Source: Symbiodinium natans
Lineage: Eukaryota > Sar > Dinophyceae > Suessiales > Symbiodiniaceae
Length of the DNA: 64,000 nucleotides
Assembly: GCA_905221605.1 (NCBI GenBank)
Contig: CAJNDS010002174.1
Coordinates: forward strand, 549,858-613,857
Direction of reading: 5' to 3'
A program made the translations under genes and the position numbers. Below, piece after piece: positions 1 through 10,321 of the stretch (position 1 is its first letter; each line of letters starts with the position of its first letter). Under the pieces are notes generated by a model. The model searched no databases. It had not been told where the DNA came from and was given only the letters and a program-made list of their open reading frames with translations.

Positions 1-1489
1 CCTAAACGCTCAATCTTACTAAGGGGTTAGAGTGGTACAGTATTCTAGGGTATATGATGTTATTTCTAGAGTTCAATTTGAAACTCTAGTGTGGGACGTG
101 CCTCTTGGACGTGGACATCCACATTTTCGGGTTTAGGGTTTAGGGTTCAGGGTTCAGGGTTTGGGGCTTCTAGGTTTAGGAGTTAGGGTCTGAGTGGCAG
201 GCAAATACAAGAAGCCTTTAGCACAAATTCGAAATTCCTGGGCGCCCTCATGGAAGACATCTTCAGGCCCCCCCCCCCTTAGTCCTAAACCCCGGAATCT
301 CTAAACCCCGTAAACCTGAACCCCTAAACACGTTAAACCCTCAACATTCAAACCACCCCTAAACCCTATAAACATTAAACCTTAAAGTCCTAAACCAAAC
401 AGTAATCCTTAAAACCCTAAAACCGAAGACGTGAAACCCTCAAACCCTAAACCCCTAGAAGCCCTAAACCCCGAAACCCCTAGAAGACTGAACCCCAAAC
501 CTCAAACCCTAAACCCAAACCCTAAACGACCCAGGCCTTGCTGTACCTGGACGCTGCCCGTCGGCTTCCCAACAGAGCGCCGCAGCAACGGGATGAATGT
601 TTGGCGATTCAGGGGTTTAGGGTTTAGGGCTTCGGGTTTGGGGCTTAGGGTGTAGGGTTTGGGGTTTAGGGTTTAGTGTTTAGGGTTTCCCAAAGCCCTG
701 AACCCGAACATTTGCCTTGAGGCCCGGTGCTTGACATCGCGAAGGGGAAGACAGTGGCCTTGCTGACCATGTCCCGCTCTGAGATCGCGGTTGTTTACAG
801 GGTTTAGGGTTTAGGGTTTAGGGTTTAGGGTTTAGGGTTTAGGGTTCCCTGAACGCCAACCCTAATCCTTGTAAAGCCCAAACCCATAAGCTCTCAATCC
901 CAACACTTCACCCACCACTTGCCTTTTCCCTTTTCCTCGTACCTCTAGCCTTACACCTTAGCCCGTCTAGGCGCCTAAACCCTACAAGCCCTGATTGTTT
1001 TTTTCATAATTATCCCTGACCTTCCTAAAGCCATGGAAAACCAGGCCGTTGCCACAAAGACTAGGATTTTCCCGGTCGCTCGTCGAACAGCCGAAAAACG
1101 GGATTTGCATACCAATGCTATTCATAGACATGACCCATCCCAAAAAAACTATATTTAACCCCCTTGGTTGTTTAAGGACGTTTCTTGAAAAAGCAACGAT
1201 TTACCTCCGATAACTTTTCCGGGCCATTCGGCCCCAAAGCCACGATTTACCTCAGATGCTTGGTGGGTTTGGATTTGGGCTTGGGGCTTGGGGTTGAGGG
1301 TCCCTCAGGGGGTTTAGGGTTCAGTGAATCAACCCCTAACCCTGGGGGTTTGGGGTTCGTGCTTAAGGCCAAGGCTTAAGGTACCAACCCTTGGATTTTG
1401 GGCTTGGAGTTAAGGGTTTAGGCCTCAAGGTAGCACCCCGAGGACACTGAACCCTGAACCCTAAACCCTGCCGATCTCGAGTTCTTTTT
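1..1489. other. non-coding stretch with degenerate telomere-like repeats
   Basis: This stretch is mostly degenerate CCCTAAA/TTTAGGG-like sequence in both orientations (best array about 799-847, seven TTTAGGG units). Open frames here translate the repeat itself (NPKP or GLGFR patterns) and are not credible proteins. Short unique segments around 540-600, 715-790 and 1020-1150 could hold single exons, but none is convincing. Confidence 0.6.
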
Positions 1490-3590
1490 TCAGACCCGGG
1501 CTCGCTTTCGAGCAGACTCGTTTAGGTCCAGCCGGCGAATTTTGTACTTCATCGCCATGCAGCGAAAGCCTGCCAGCTTGAGCACACTTCGCTCCATGCT
1601 CGCCTTCCTCTTCACCCGAGCAGAGAGCCCTCAGTCCCAGGTTTGGCGGAAACAGTTCAGGGCTTAAGGGTCTCTAGTGCAGCCAAGGCTCTTTTGAGGT
1701 ACCCCATCTGGTCTTCGTCCAGGGCACCGTGAAGATGCCTCTGGTTCAGTCCTCGAGCAACAGGGTCCCAAGGCTACAAAAGCCTAAACCAAAGTCACAC
1801 CCTTCAGGGTTTCTAAGGGTGCTGGCCAGTCTCGCCAATCTCTGGTCATGACAAGTTGCTCATGGAAACCCTCGGCTGCTATCAGCAAATGGCATTGTTT
1901 CAGGGGGAAAAGGCTGAAAAGGCTGAGCAGGGCACATGCAGTTTTGGCTTCAGGAGCCATCGTTTCAGCCGTTTCCTGCATGGAATTCATGAAAAAAAAC
2001 ATTCCCGGGCCATTACTACAAATCACAGCTGTCCTCTGGCATATCCTCGTCAGGGCCACATGCGACCGAAGGAATGCCATTCCAGATGCATACAGGTTGT
2101 CTGCTTCCTCGGCCGTCCTTCGTTGCTTCGAGGGTTCGGTTTTGGGGGTTAGGGAATGCAAAAAAAAGCCTTATAAGGGAGACAAGGCTCAGAAACCGGC
2201 CATAGCTATCGGAGAGGTCCATATAGCGAGCGATGGAGAGCCTGGTTTAGGGTTTCGGGTTTAGTGGGTTCTTTTGGCCATGCTAAAACTCCCCATGGCA
2301 CGGAATGTGCAAAAGCCGATCACAGGGGACCAAGCAGCATTGCATGGGTCATCAGAGTGAGCTCGCTGCTCGGGTTGGCAGTAGCATCCAAAGCCAGTTT
2401 TGCCTCCTCTGCCAGCCAAGCAGCCAGGATCTTGCTGTTAAATCCTTTTCCAACCAAGTATGCACCGTGCTGGGCTTTGAAAAGCATTCCAGAAGTGAAA
2501 GGTCGCTGCGAAGAAGCCAGCTTGTTTCGGGACCTCCAGGCACAAAAGTTGTCCCAAGCCTTGCGAAGTCTCACACGGTAGTCGGTCCCCACGGGCCCCC
2601 ACCATCCAAGGTCCAGGAGGCAAGCCATGGCTCCACCATTTGCTGTCCAGAGCCTTAACGGTCTCATCGGTCTATTCTTGTCTGGTGGCCCAGGATGGCC
2701 CAGGCCTAGAAAACTTTCCAATTTTTCGTCCAAGCTTCAGCCCGAGGTAGAGATTGTGGAGAATACACCAAGTAATCTTCGAAGGGTGGAAATCCGAGAG
2801 CAGCACCAAGGGCGAGGCACTGGGCTTGCTCACCTCGCTCAAGAATGCAGCCGTGCCTCGGAAATCCAGCTGGCCTGGAAGCTGGTCGATGTTCTGTCTG
2901 GCAATCCGACAGTGGTGACAGATCAAAGGGGCATTCCAGTGACTCTTCAGGGAAAGGGCCTCCCTGAAGTACTTCCAATCCCCACCAATCTCAGTGACCA
3001 TGAAGCATCGGCCGGTCGTCGTCAATGGCCTGCGAGCTTCATTGAGGTCAGCCACTACACGGTGGAGAATTGGCTTCAGGGTTGGCCAGCCCAGGTAGTC
3101 GGCCATATGCAGGACAGTCAAGACGAAACGGCTATTCCTAGCCGATCTCGGTCTCCAGAGAGGGCAGCTCAAAACCAAGGCCAGGGTCTTATCACCCATC
3201 CTGGAAAGGGGAAAAAAAACCTTCCCCTAAACCCTTTTAATCCAAACCCGCCAAGCCCTGACATGCAGAACATTTTGCCCCACCCTTAATAAAGACCTAG
3301 GCACTGATTGAAAGTGGCATCGTCCCCGAAGAGTTTAAGGGGGATGGGCCACCCACCAGGCTGCTGGCTGTAGTTCTTCGCCCAGGGAACCCCTGCCTGT
3401 ATGGCGTGTCTCCAGTATCGCTCCACAGCCTGGTGCGAAACCATAATACCAACATCGTCAAAAAGAAACTTCAGGAGCTCAGCAGCATTGTAGAGAGGTA
3501 CCGGCCTTGTACTGTTTTTGAAGTCAGTCAGCTTGACCGGCACCTCAACCATTTGCATATCCTCAGTGTCGGCTTGAGGCAATGAGCCCT
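1490..3590 (-). CDS. 3' exons of a minus-strand hypothetical gene, dinoflagellate GDDATF/GDWK/CHHC-type family
   Basis: Read on the minus strand, several open segments follow one another: about 3590-3300 (contains SHQAVERYWRHAI and FGDDATFNQ), 3199-2680 (LHMADYLGWPTLKPILHRVV, IGGDWKYFRE, ICHHCRIAR, ILHNLYLGLKLG), 2680-2320 (RKAWDNFCAWRSRN, ILAAWLAEEAKLAL), 2161-1950 (AEEADNLYASGMAFLRSHV), 1750-1660 (HLHGALDEDQMGYLKRALAA) and 1640-1490 (SVLKLAGFRCMAMKYKIRR, then a stop at 1492-1490). The order of motifs (GDDA, GDWK, Cys-His pair, HNLYLG, AWL) resembles an abundant dinoflagellate hypothetical family that I recall but cannot verify. A transposase origin is possible, but no catalytic triad is proven. 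The segment about 2030-1850 has interrupted frames, so it may contain an intron or be decayed. Exon borders are approximate. Confidence 0.5.
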
Positions 3591-3640
3591 AAACCCTAAA
3601 CCCTAAACCCTAAACCCTAAACCCCAAACCCTAAACCCTT
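3587..3640. repeat. interstitial CCCTAAA array inside the minus-strand gene
   Basis: About seven CCCTAAA heptamers with one CCCCAAA variant. It lies between two minus-strand exon-like segments, so it is probably intronic. Confidence 0.85.
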
Positions 3641-6600
3641 AGTGTAGTCGTACTAAGCCATGTCACCAAGGGCATCTTTGCAAAGCGAGCGAAGTTTCGA
3701 GCATCGTTGGCAGAGCCCTTGTAGGAAGCCAGCTTCTTGGTGGCTGCAGAGGAATAACCATGGGAATCCTTGGGAATTGAACGGACCCCCCTCCATGAGA
3801 AATGCAAGGATGGGCCTAGGGTTTAGGGTTTAGGGTTTGGGGTTTGGGGTTTAAGGTTTAGGCTTTAGGGTTTAGGTGATTTCAACCTAGGACCCGAAAA
3901 GCCCAGAACCCCAAGCCCTGCTTGGTATAAATAGATGTCTTGGCCATGGTCCTTGACTGCAGCCCGAGCTGATTTCATCTGCTGGGTAATGCTGGAAGCC
4001 TGGGCATCAACTGGTAATGGAATTTCAGGGCTTTTTTCTGGTCTTAGTGACTCCGGCTGATTTCGTATCCTAAACCCTAAACCCGAAACTCGAAACCCTA
4101 AACCCGACACCCGAAACCCTAAACCCTAAACCCTATTTCGGGCTAAGGTTTAGGCTGTGTTCAGCAAGGGCTTTCTTTGGGGCGTCCTGGCTTTGTTGGT
4201 TTGCTACTGAATCTGGTAGGGCAACCCCATCTCCGATTTCCTCCAGCATGTTGAGGAAAAAGGGCGCGTTTTCCTCCAGATCTGTGCTGCCTGGCATGAA
4301 ATTCAGGGTTTAGGGTTTAGGGTTTAGGGCTTTCATGTGTGGTGCACCATGCCAGCTACAGCCCTGATTCTTTTCCTGCGAGGAGTCGGTTGGTAGCTGC
4401 CTGCTTCTAAGCAGCAGGTCCTATGGGTTCGCACACTCCCCTGCAAGAACCCCACCTGCCGAGCTGGAACCCGGTCACACCTTTTCGGTGGCACAGGATT
4501 TGCAATGGCAAGCTCCGACACACAAGAGTGTGTCCAGGCTCTATGTTGGTTCAGCATGTGGCCAGGATGATTTCGTTGAGCTTTTAGCAGGGCTTGTATA
4601 CACGGATATATGCTGGTCATCAACCTGGCATAGCCCAGAACAAGCCGATCCTACCTGGAGCCCTTGCTCCTCGCCCCTGAGGATGTTGCATCCTCACTGT
4701 GGCCCTTGGCCGACAAGAGGAGGCGATCTGTGGCAGCAAGCAGGTTCTCCAGGATGGTCTTCTGTGGCGGGATGTCCTTCTCCTGAAAGGGAAGGGCTTT
4801 GGGCTTATGGAGCTTCCTGAATGGTTTGGGGTTTGGGGTTTTACTTGGGGCCTAAACACAAAAACCTAAACCCTGAACCCTAGGGTTTTGCTTTAGGGCA
4901 TGGCTTGCATCATGGGCCTTGTGCCCATCGATGAGGACCTGCAGCCGGTTCCTTGCTTTCGAGATGTCCTTCACTTTGCTCTGGAGGTCGTCCAAGTATG
5001 CTTTGCGGAAAGCTTCCCCCCTGCCGGGCTGATGAAGGGGGTTTAGGGTTTAGGGTTTAGGGTTTAGGGTTTAGGGTTTAGGGTTTAGGGTTTGGGGTTT
5101 GGGGTTTGGGGTTTAGGGCTGAGGCTTATAAATCGTCAGAGTGGCATGTCTTCAAGCTGAGCCGACTTCATGCTTAGCTTCGAGATCTCCTGGATGCGAG
5201 TGCTGGCCCTGGCAACGACCTCCAGGGCTTAGTGTTATGGTTTGGGCTGGGGTAGAGTTTAGGGTTTAGGGTTTAGGGTCTAGGGTCTAGGGTTTAGGGT
5301 TTAGGGTTTCGGGTGGTTAAAGCCCAGACTCGGCCTTCTCAGCATCCTTCGTGACATCAGGTGTCTGGGCATCGGGCAGCAAGGCCTTCTTCTTTGGATT
5401 CGCTTTCGCCTGACGTGGGCGACATTGCATTTGGGCATGATAAGGGTTTAGGGTTTAGGGTTCAGGGTTTAGGGTTTAGGGTTTAGGGCTTAGGGCTTAG
5501 GGTTTAGGGTTTAGGCGGGGGTTTATGGTTTAGGGCCGGGTTTATATTTGGGTTTAGGGTTTTGGGTGTACTGTGAAGTCTTCATCTCACGACACCCTAA
5601 AAAACTGGCCTTCAATGCTCCTCCACGACCGGCCTTGCCTCCTCGCTTTGCCTTCGGGGCGGGCGACGGGCTCTCGTCGCTGATTGTAAGGAGTCGCGAG
5701 ATCCAGTCCTCCTTGCACTCCTCCTCCATGTCTGTGTCCAAGGTCCAAAACTGGCGAGCAACCTGATGGTTTAGGGACAATAAGCCTTAAAACACAACCC
5801 CTAGACCCTAAACCCTAAACCCTAAACTTAACCCGTAAACCCTAAACCCTAAACCCTAAGCCCCAAACCCCCCTTAAACCCTAAACCCTAAAGAATGCAT
5901 TGCCTCGACTCCCGGACAGTCCGGATTGTCTCGCACTTCCTCCGGCTGGTTGGCCTCCTTGTACTCCTTGATTGCCGTGGCCGTTGCCTCGCCAAACTTC
6001 TGGGTGAGTTCAGCGATGGTCAGCCATCGCTTCACTCCCCGTCTTGTCCGGCTCTCCTTGTTGGCCACGTTAATAAAGACACTGCTTTTCCTCCAATTCT
6101 CCTCGCTGGTGACCCAGGATTCGAAGAGGTAGTGCAAAGCGGCCTTTCCTGGGCCACATATCCCCACTTGGACCCCAAACCCTCAGCCCCAAATCCTGAA
6201 CCTCGAAAGCCACCGAGGCACTGTTCTCTGCCGACTTGGCGTTGTTGCCGATCGAGCAGATCTCCGATGGCGAGTTGGGGCCTCTGGCTTGCAGTTTAGG
6301 GTTTAGGGTTTAGGGTTCAGGGTTTAGGGTTTAGGGTTCAGGGTTTAGGGTTTAGGGTTTAGGGTGGTTATAAAATGCACAAAAAAAACGTGCAATTTCC
6401 TTGTAAGCTGCTCTCGAGAGTTCGCATGAAGCGAGCCCACTTGGCATGGGCCCTGAGGTAGGCCTCCCTTTTCTGCTGCTTCTTCTTTTTCTTTGCTTCT
6501 TCCTGATCCTCCTGCTTCTGGTCGGCCCCCTTCTCCTCCTGTGCACAAATCCACCGGACCCAGTTTGGAATTCAGGGCTGTCGGTTTTAGGGGTACAATG

Positions 6601-6830
6601 AGGTTTTTGTTTCAGGTGCCTCAGCAGTCTTGGCGCTTTCGCCCCAATCCCAGGCACTGTCCCATGCCCCATAGCTGCTCTGGTGCCAGCCACTCCAGCC
6701 ATGCCCGGCATCCTGGTTGTACCACTTGCTGTGCTCGCCATACCAATAGCCCCATCCTCCACTCATGTCGTCGCCAGCCTTGGGCAGATGGTCGGGTTTA
6801 CGGTTAGGGTTTAGAAGAAAACCCAAAGTC
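3640..6830 (-). CDS. run of small exons of the same minus-strand hypothetical gene
   Basis: Short open segments on the minus strand have normal amino-acid composition and are separated by TTTAGGG-type arrays: about 6810-6590 (GDDMSGGWGYWYGEHSKWYN), 6540-6390 (Lys/Gln-rich, then YLRAHAKWARFMRTLES), 6167-5890 (LHYLFESWVTSEENWRKSS, then GVKRWLTIAELTQKFGEA), 5775-5600 (ARQFWTLDTDMEEECKEDW), 5435-5335 (PKKKALLPDAQTPDVTKDAE), 5230-5140 (ALEVVARASTRIQEISKLSM), 5035-4900 (RKAYLDDLQSKVKDISKA), 4790-4640 (LENLLAATDRLLLSAKGH), 4290-4165 (FFLNMLEEIGDGVALP), 4050-3930 (SITQQMKSARAAVKDHGQDI) and 3770-3650 (ATKKLASYKGSANDARNF). They suggest a helical, charged protein of unknown function. I infer one transcript from the common strand and spacing. 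Splice sites were not resolved for each exon, and more than one gene is possible. Confidence 0.45.
5039..5118. repeat. interstitial TTTAGGG array
   Basis: About seven perfect TTTAGGG units followed by three TTTGGGG variants. It separates two minus-strand exon-like segments, so it is probably intronic. Confidence 0.85.
5443..5517. repeat. interstitial TTTAGGG array
   Basis: About ten TTTAGGG-like units, including CTTAGGG variants, between two exon-like segments of the minus-strand gene. Confidence 0.8.
6297..6365. repeat. interstitial TTTAGGG array
   Basis: About nine TTTAGGG units with TTCAGGG variants. Similar small arrays lie at 5258-5310 and 6925-6985. Confidence 0.85.
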
Positions 6831-6969
6831 GTACAAACTCGGGCCCCAAAGCCATGAACTGAAACACCCTTGAAGTCCTGGTTGGAGGCATCCTCCTTGG
6901 CAAGCTTCTTCTTGTCCTGAATGTTTAGGGTTTAGGGTTTAGGGTTCAGGGTTTAGGGTTTAGGGTTTA

Positions 6970-7270
6970 GGGTTGAGGGTTTAGGGCTTCCCTGAGCCAT
7001 GGCATAAACCCTTGCAATTCAACATAGGTCCTTCTTCGGGGCTGCCTGCAACTGGTTCTCATCCTGGTTCTCCCAGCTGAGGGGTGGCGACCTTGGGGCC
7101 TTCTTCGTAGGCGGTGTCGTGGCATCCTGCAGCAGCCCAGAAGTTGGAAACCCACAAGCCTCGACAGCAACCCCAAAATCCCATGACAACCCTCCTCCAT
7201 GTCCAATGCCAAGGCAGCCGGCTCGTCCTCTGCGGAGCTGGCATCCTGGCCAGATTGTCGTGTCTGGGCA
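6970..7270 (-). CDS. exon-like segments of the minus-strand hypothetical gene
   Basis: Minus-strand frames read QSGQDASSAEDEPAALALDM (about 7265-7190) and, after a probable short intron, DATTPPTKKAPRSPPLSWEN then QLQAAPKKDLC (about 7130-7025). The Pro/Lys-rich composition matches the neighbouring repeated exons. Function is unknown; the low-complexity, disordered character is visible. Confidence 0.35.
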
Positions 7271-7379
7271 GGGTTTAGGATTTAGTGTTCGGGGTTCAGG
7301 GTTAGGGAATTCGAAAAAGGCATTGGTCTGGCCGGCTTTGGACTTGGAAGCTTGCAGGAGCCCCAGGCCCTAACCCTTA

Positions 7380-8835
7380 CAATTACTCAGGTTCCTCCTT
7401 GTCCGGTGCAGCTTGCGACTCAGCAGCATCGTCCGGCAGTGGCTTCGTTTCCTGGCGGGGGAGGCTGAGGGCTTGGGCTTAGGGCTTAGGGCTTCGGGTT
7501 TAGGGTTTAGGGTTTTGATCTGGGTTCTTTGGGTGCGCCTTGGCCTTCGGTTTCGGATTCTTCTTCGGCTCGTCTTGCTGGCTTTCATCCTGCAGGCACA
7601 AGCCATGCATTTATTTAAGGAAAACCAATTGCAATTAAACCCACTTACAATTCCTGAGGTTCCTCCTCTTCCGGGACAGCTTGCGACTCGGCAGCATCCT
7701 CCGGCAGTGGCTTCCTGTCCTGGGAGTGGAGGCTTGGGGCTTAGGGGTTAGGGCTTAGGGCTTAGGCCTTAGGGCTTAGGGCTTAGGGTCTGGGTCTGGG
7801 TCCTTGCCCTTGCCTTTGGCCTTCTGCTTCGGATTCTTCTTCGGCTGGGCTTCCTTATCCTGCAGGCACGAGCCAGGCGTTTAAAGGAAACCAAATTTCA
7901 AAGTATGAGCCCCGGATCCTAAACCCAGTTACAATTCCTGAGGTTCCTCCTCTTCCGGGACAGCTTGCGACTCGGCAGCATCCTCCGGCAGTGGCTTCGT
8001 CTCCTGGCGGGGGAGGCTTAGGGCTTAGGGCTTAGGGCTAAAGGCTTAGGGTTTCGGGCTTAGGGCTTAGGGCTTAAGGCTTAAGGCTTAGGGTTTAGGG
8101 TTTAGGGTTTACGGTTTAGGGTTAAGGGTCTGGGTCTGGGTCCTTGCCCTTGGCTTTGGCCTTCGGCTTCGGATTCTTCTTCGGCTGGGCTTCCTTATCC
8201 TGCAGGCACGAGCCAGGCGTTTAAAGGAAACAATTTAAAAGTATGATCCCCGGATCCTAAACCCAGTCACAATGCCTGAGGTTCCTCCTCTTCCGGGACA
8301 GCTTGCGACTCGGCAGCATCCTCCGGCCGTGGCTTCGTCTCCTGGTGGGGGAGGCTTAGGGCTTAGGGCTTAGGGGCTTAAGGCTTAGGGCTTAGGGTTT
8401 AGGGTTTTGGGTCTGGGTCCTTGCCCTTGGCTTTGGCCTTCGGTTTCGGATTCTTCTTCGGCTGGGCTTGCTTGCTTTCGTCCTGCAGGCACGAGAAATT
8501 TAAAAGTATGAACCCCGTATCCTAAACCCAGTAATAATTCCTGAGGTTCCTCCTCTTCCGGGACAGCTTCCGACTCGGCAGCATCCTCCGGCAGTGGCTT
8601 CGTCTCCTGGCGGGGGAGGCTTAGGGCTTAGGGCTTCGGGCTTAAGGCTTAGGGTTTAGGCTTTTGGGTCTGGGTCCTTGCCCTTAGCTCTGGCCTTCGG
8701 TTTCCCATTCTTCTTCGGCTGGGCTTGCTTGCTTTCATCCTGCAGGCAGGAGTTTAACAAAGGAAAGCAAAAGTATGAACCCCGAATTGACTAAACCCAC
8801 CTCTTCCGGGGCAGCTTGCGAGGCAGCATCGTCTT
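7380..8835 (-). CDS. six-fold repeated two-exon unit encoding KP-rich and E-rich segments
   Basis: The plus strand shows the block GAGGTTCCTCCTCTTCCGG six times, starting near 7388, 7656, 7940, 8278, 8543 and 8793, so the period is about 250-340 bp. On the minus strand each full unit gives one exon reading about DKEAQPKKNPKPKAKAKG, preceded by CTGCAG as acceptor, and one reading about ETKPLPEDAAESQAVPEEEE, preceded by CGCCAG. Between them lie short introns made of CTTAGGG/TTTAGGG-like repeats. Both exon types start GA after AG and keep phase 0, so any number of copies stays in frame. The borders after AAG and CAG begin GA, suggesting non-canonical GA donors. The product would be a disordered, charge-alternating repeat region within the larger minus-strand gene. 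Function is unknown. Confidence 0.5.
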
Positions 8836-8884
8836 GCTGCGGCTTGGTCTCCTTGTGCTGGAAGCATTATGGGTGTATATTGAT

Positions 8885-9686
8885 TTAGTTGAATGTCCGT
8901 TCTGGGTCCTTGCTCTTGGCTTTAGCCTTGGGAAGCTTCTTGGGCTGGGCTTGCTTGCTTTGCTCCTGCTGGCAGGATCCAGAGTGGTTCTTTGTAGCGA
9001 CAGATCCTGCTTGCCAGTCCTGGCACGGGAGCCGAGGCTTGGCAGCCTTCTTCTTCGGTGGCTCGTCCTGATTGTGAGGTCGGGGGGTTTCAGGGCCGAT
9101 GTGAACAATTTCGGAACACAAGGCCTCATTCTCAGCTTCAGCGAACTGCGAGTCCAAGTTTCGCTTGCAAGCGTCCTCATCCAAAGTAGGTTGTAATGGA
9201 CAGCATTAAGCTTGCAATCTCAGAGGAAGCCTGGCAGTCATCCTCCTCCTCCTCCTCTACAGCAAACTTAGCCTTCTTCAGCCAGAGCTTCCGGGTCGAG
9301 TCCTGTAGAAGAACATACAGACAGCTTGGGGTTCAGGGTTTAGGGCTTTAGGGTTTAAGCTCCTCGGATTTTTCTCGCTTCCTGTGCCTGGGTGCTGTTG
9401 GTGCAGAGCTGCTCGTGCTTCCCAGACTTCTCCTGTGCCAAGATCCGGAAAAAACCCTAAACCCTAAACCCTAAACCCTAAACCCTAAACCCTAAACCCT
9501 AAACCCTAAACCCTAAACCCTAAACCCTAAACCCTAAACCCTAAACAACAAAACACCCAACCCCAAACCCAAGACTACAGCAGAAAGGTTTGGCCTCGAG
9601 GGCTGTCGGATCAATTGCCTGCTGTTCCTGCCATGGCTCAAAACTTGATCGAGGTCGAAGGCCGGCGGTTGTTTCGTGCCAGCCAT
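8885..9686 (-). CDS. probable 5' exons of the minus-strand hypothetical gene
   Basis: Three segments are open on the minus strand. About 9686-9590 begins MAGTKQPPAFDLDQVLSHG and is the best candidate start. About 9450-9360 reads ILAQEKSGKHEQLCTNS. About 9300-8890 reads RKLWLKKAKFAVEEEEEDD, then DEDACKRNLDSQFAEAENEA, then DEPPKKKAAKPRLPCQDW. They are interrupted by a CCCTAAA array at 9453-9546. The last segment ends with the same QPKKLPKAKAKSKDP composition as the repeated exons downstream, which supports continuity. The start codon and the joins are inferences; a further upstream exon cannot be excluded. Confidence 0.35.
9453..9546. repeat. interstitial CCCTAAA array
   Basis: About thirteen uninterrupted CCCTAAA heptamers between minus-strand exon-like segments. 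Confidence 0.9.
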
Positions 9687-10098
9687 GTCTCCTTCAGAGC
9701 AGCAAAATGCTTGCTCGTGTGCTTGAGCAGGGGCAGGACACACGAGAACGTTCGAAAATGTTCGGGGTGCTTGTGTCTGTGGTCGGGGGAGGGGCCTACT
9801 CACGCTTTCTCACGCTTTTCTCATGGTGTTTTTTGCGGCTGCTCGGCTCGTGAACCAATTTAAAAGCCGAACCCACTCACGATTACTCATGCTTTTCTCA
9901 CGGTTTTTGGGCTGCTTTTGGGTTGCTTTTCAGGGCCTGTTTGTTGGGCTGTTGGTGGGTTCGAAAGGTGACACAGATAGCCTCGGCTTTCACCGATCAA
10001 GATGCGAGGCCGACAGCAGCTCTCCTGCCGGCAAGGAGCATCCTAAACTTGAACCCTAAACCACCGAAGGCGTCAACCCCAAATCCCTAAAGCCACAA
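9687..10098. other. unassigned stretch
   Basis: Unique sequence without a gene I can support. It contains a small local duplication built on CTCACGCTTTTCTCATGG and CTCATGCTTTTCTCACGG (about 9800-9905). Confidence 0.4.
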
Positions 10099-10234
10099 AA
10101 CCCTAAACCCTAAACCCTAAACCCTAAACCCTAAACCCTAAAACCCTAAAACCCTAAAACCCTAAAACCCCAAACCCTAAACCCTAAACCCTAAACCCTA
10201 AACCCTAAACCCTAAACCCTAAACCCTAAACCCC
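10096..10234. repeat. interstitial CCCTAAA array
   Basis: Roughly eighteen CCCTAAA units, including a sub-run of CCCTAAAA variants. Confidence 0.9.
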
Positions 10235-10321
10235 CCAAAGCCTTTATACCTAAACCCTGAACCAACCCGAGAATCCCTAAACCACTCAGAATCCCAAACC
10301 CCAAAACCCTACCCTAGCCAA

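Noticed and set aside
1-850. A chromosome end (true telomere) at the left edge
   Set aside because: Arrays are short, degenerate, in both orientations, and continue through the whole window including inside genes. There is no terminal uniform array.
1848-2264. Plus-strand 138-codon frame
   Set aside because: It is antisense to minus-strand segments that have conserved-looking motifs and consistent order.
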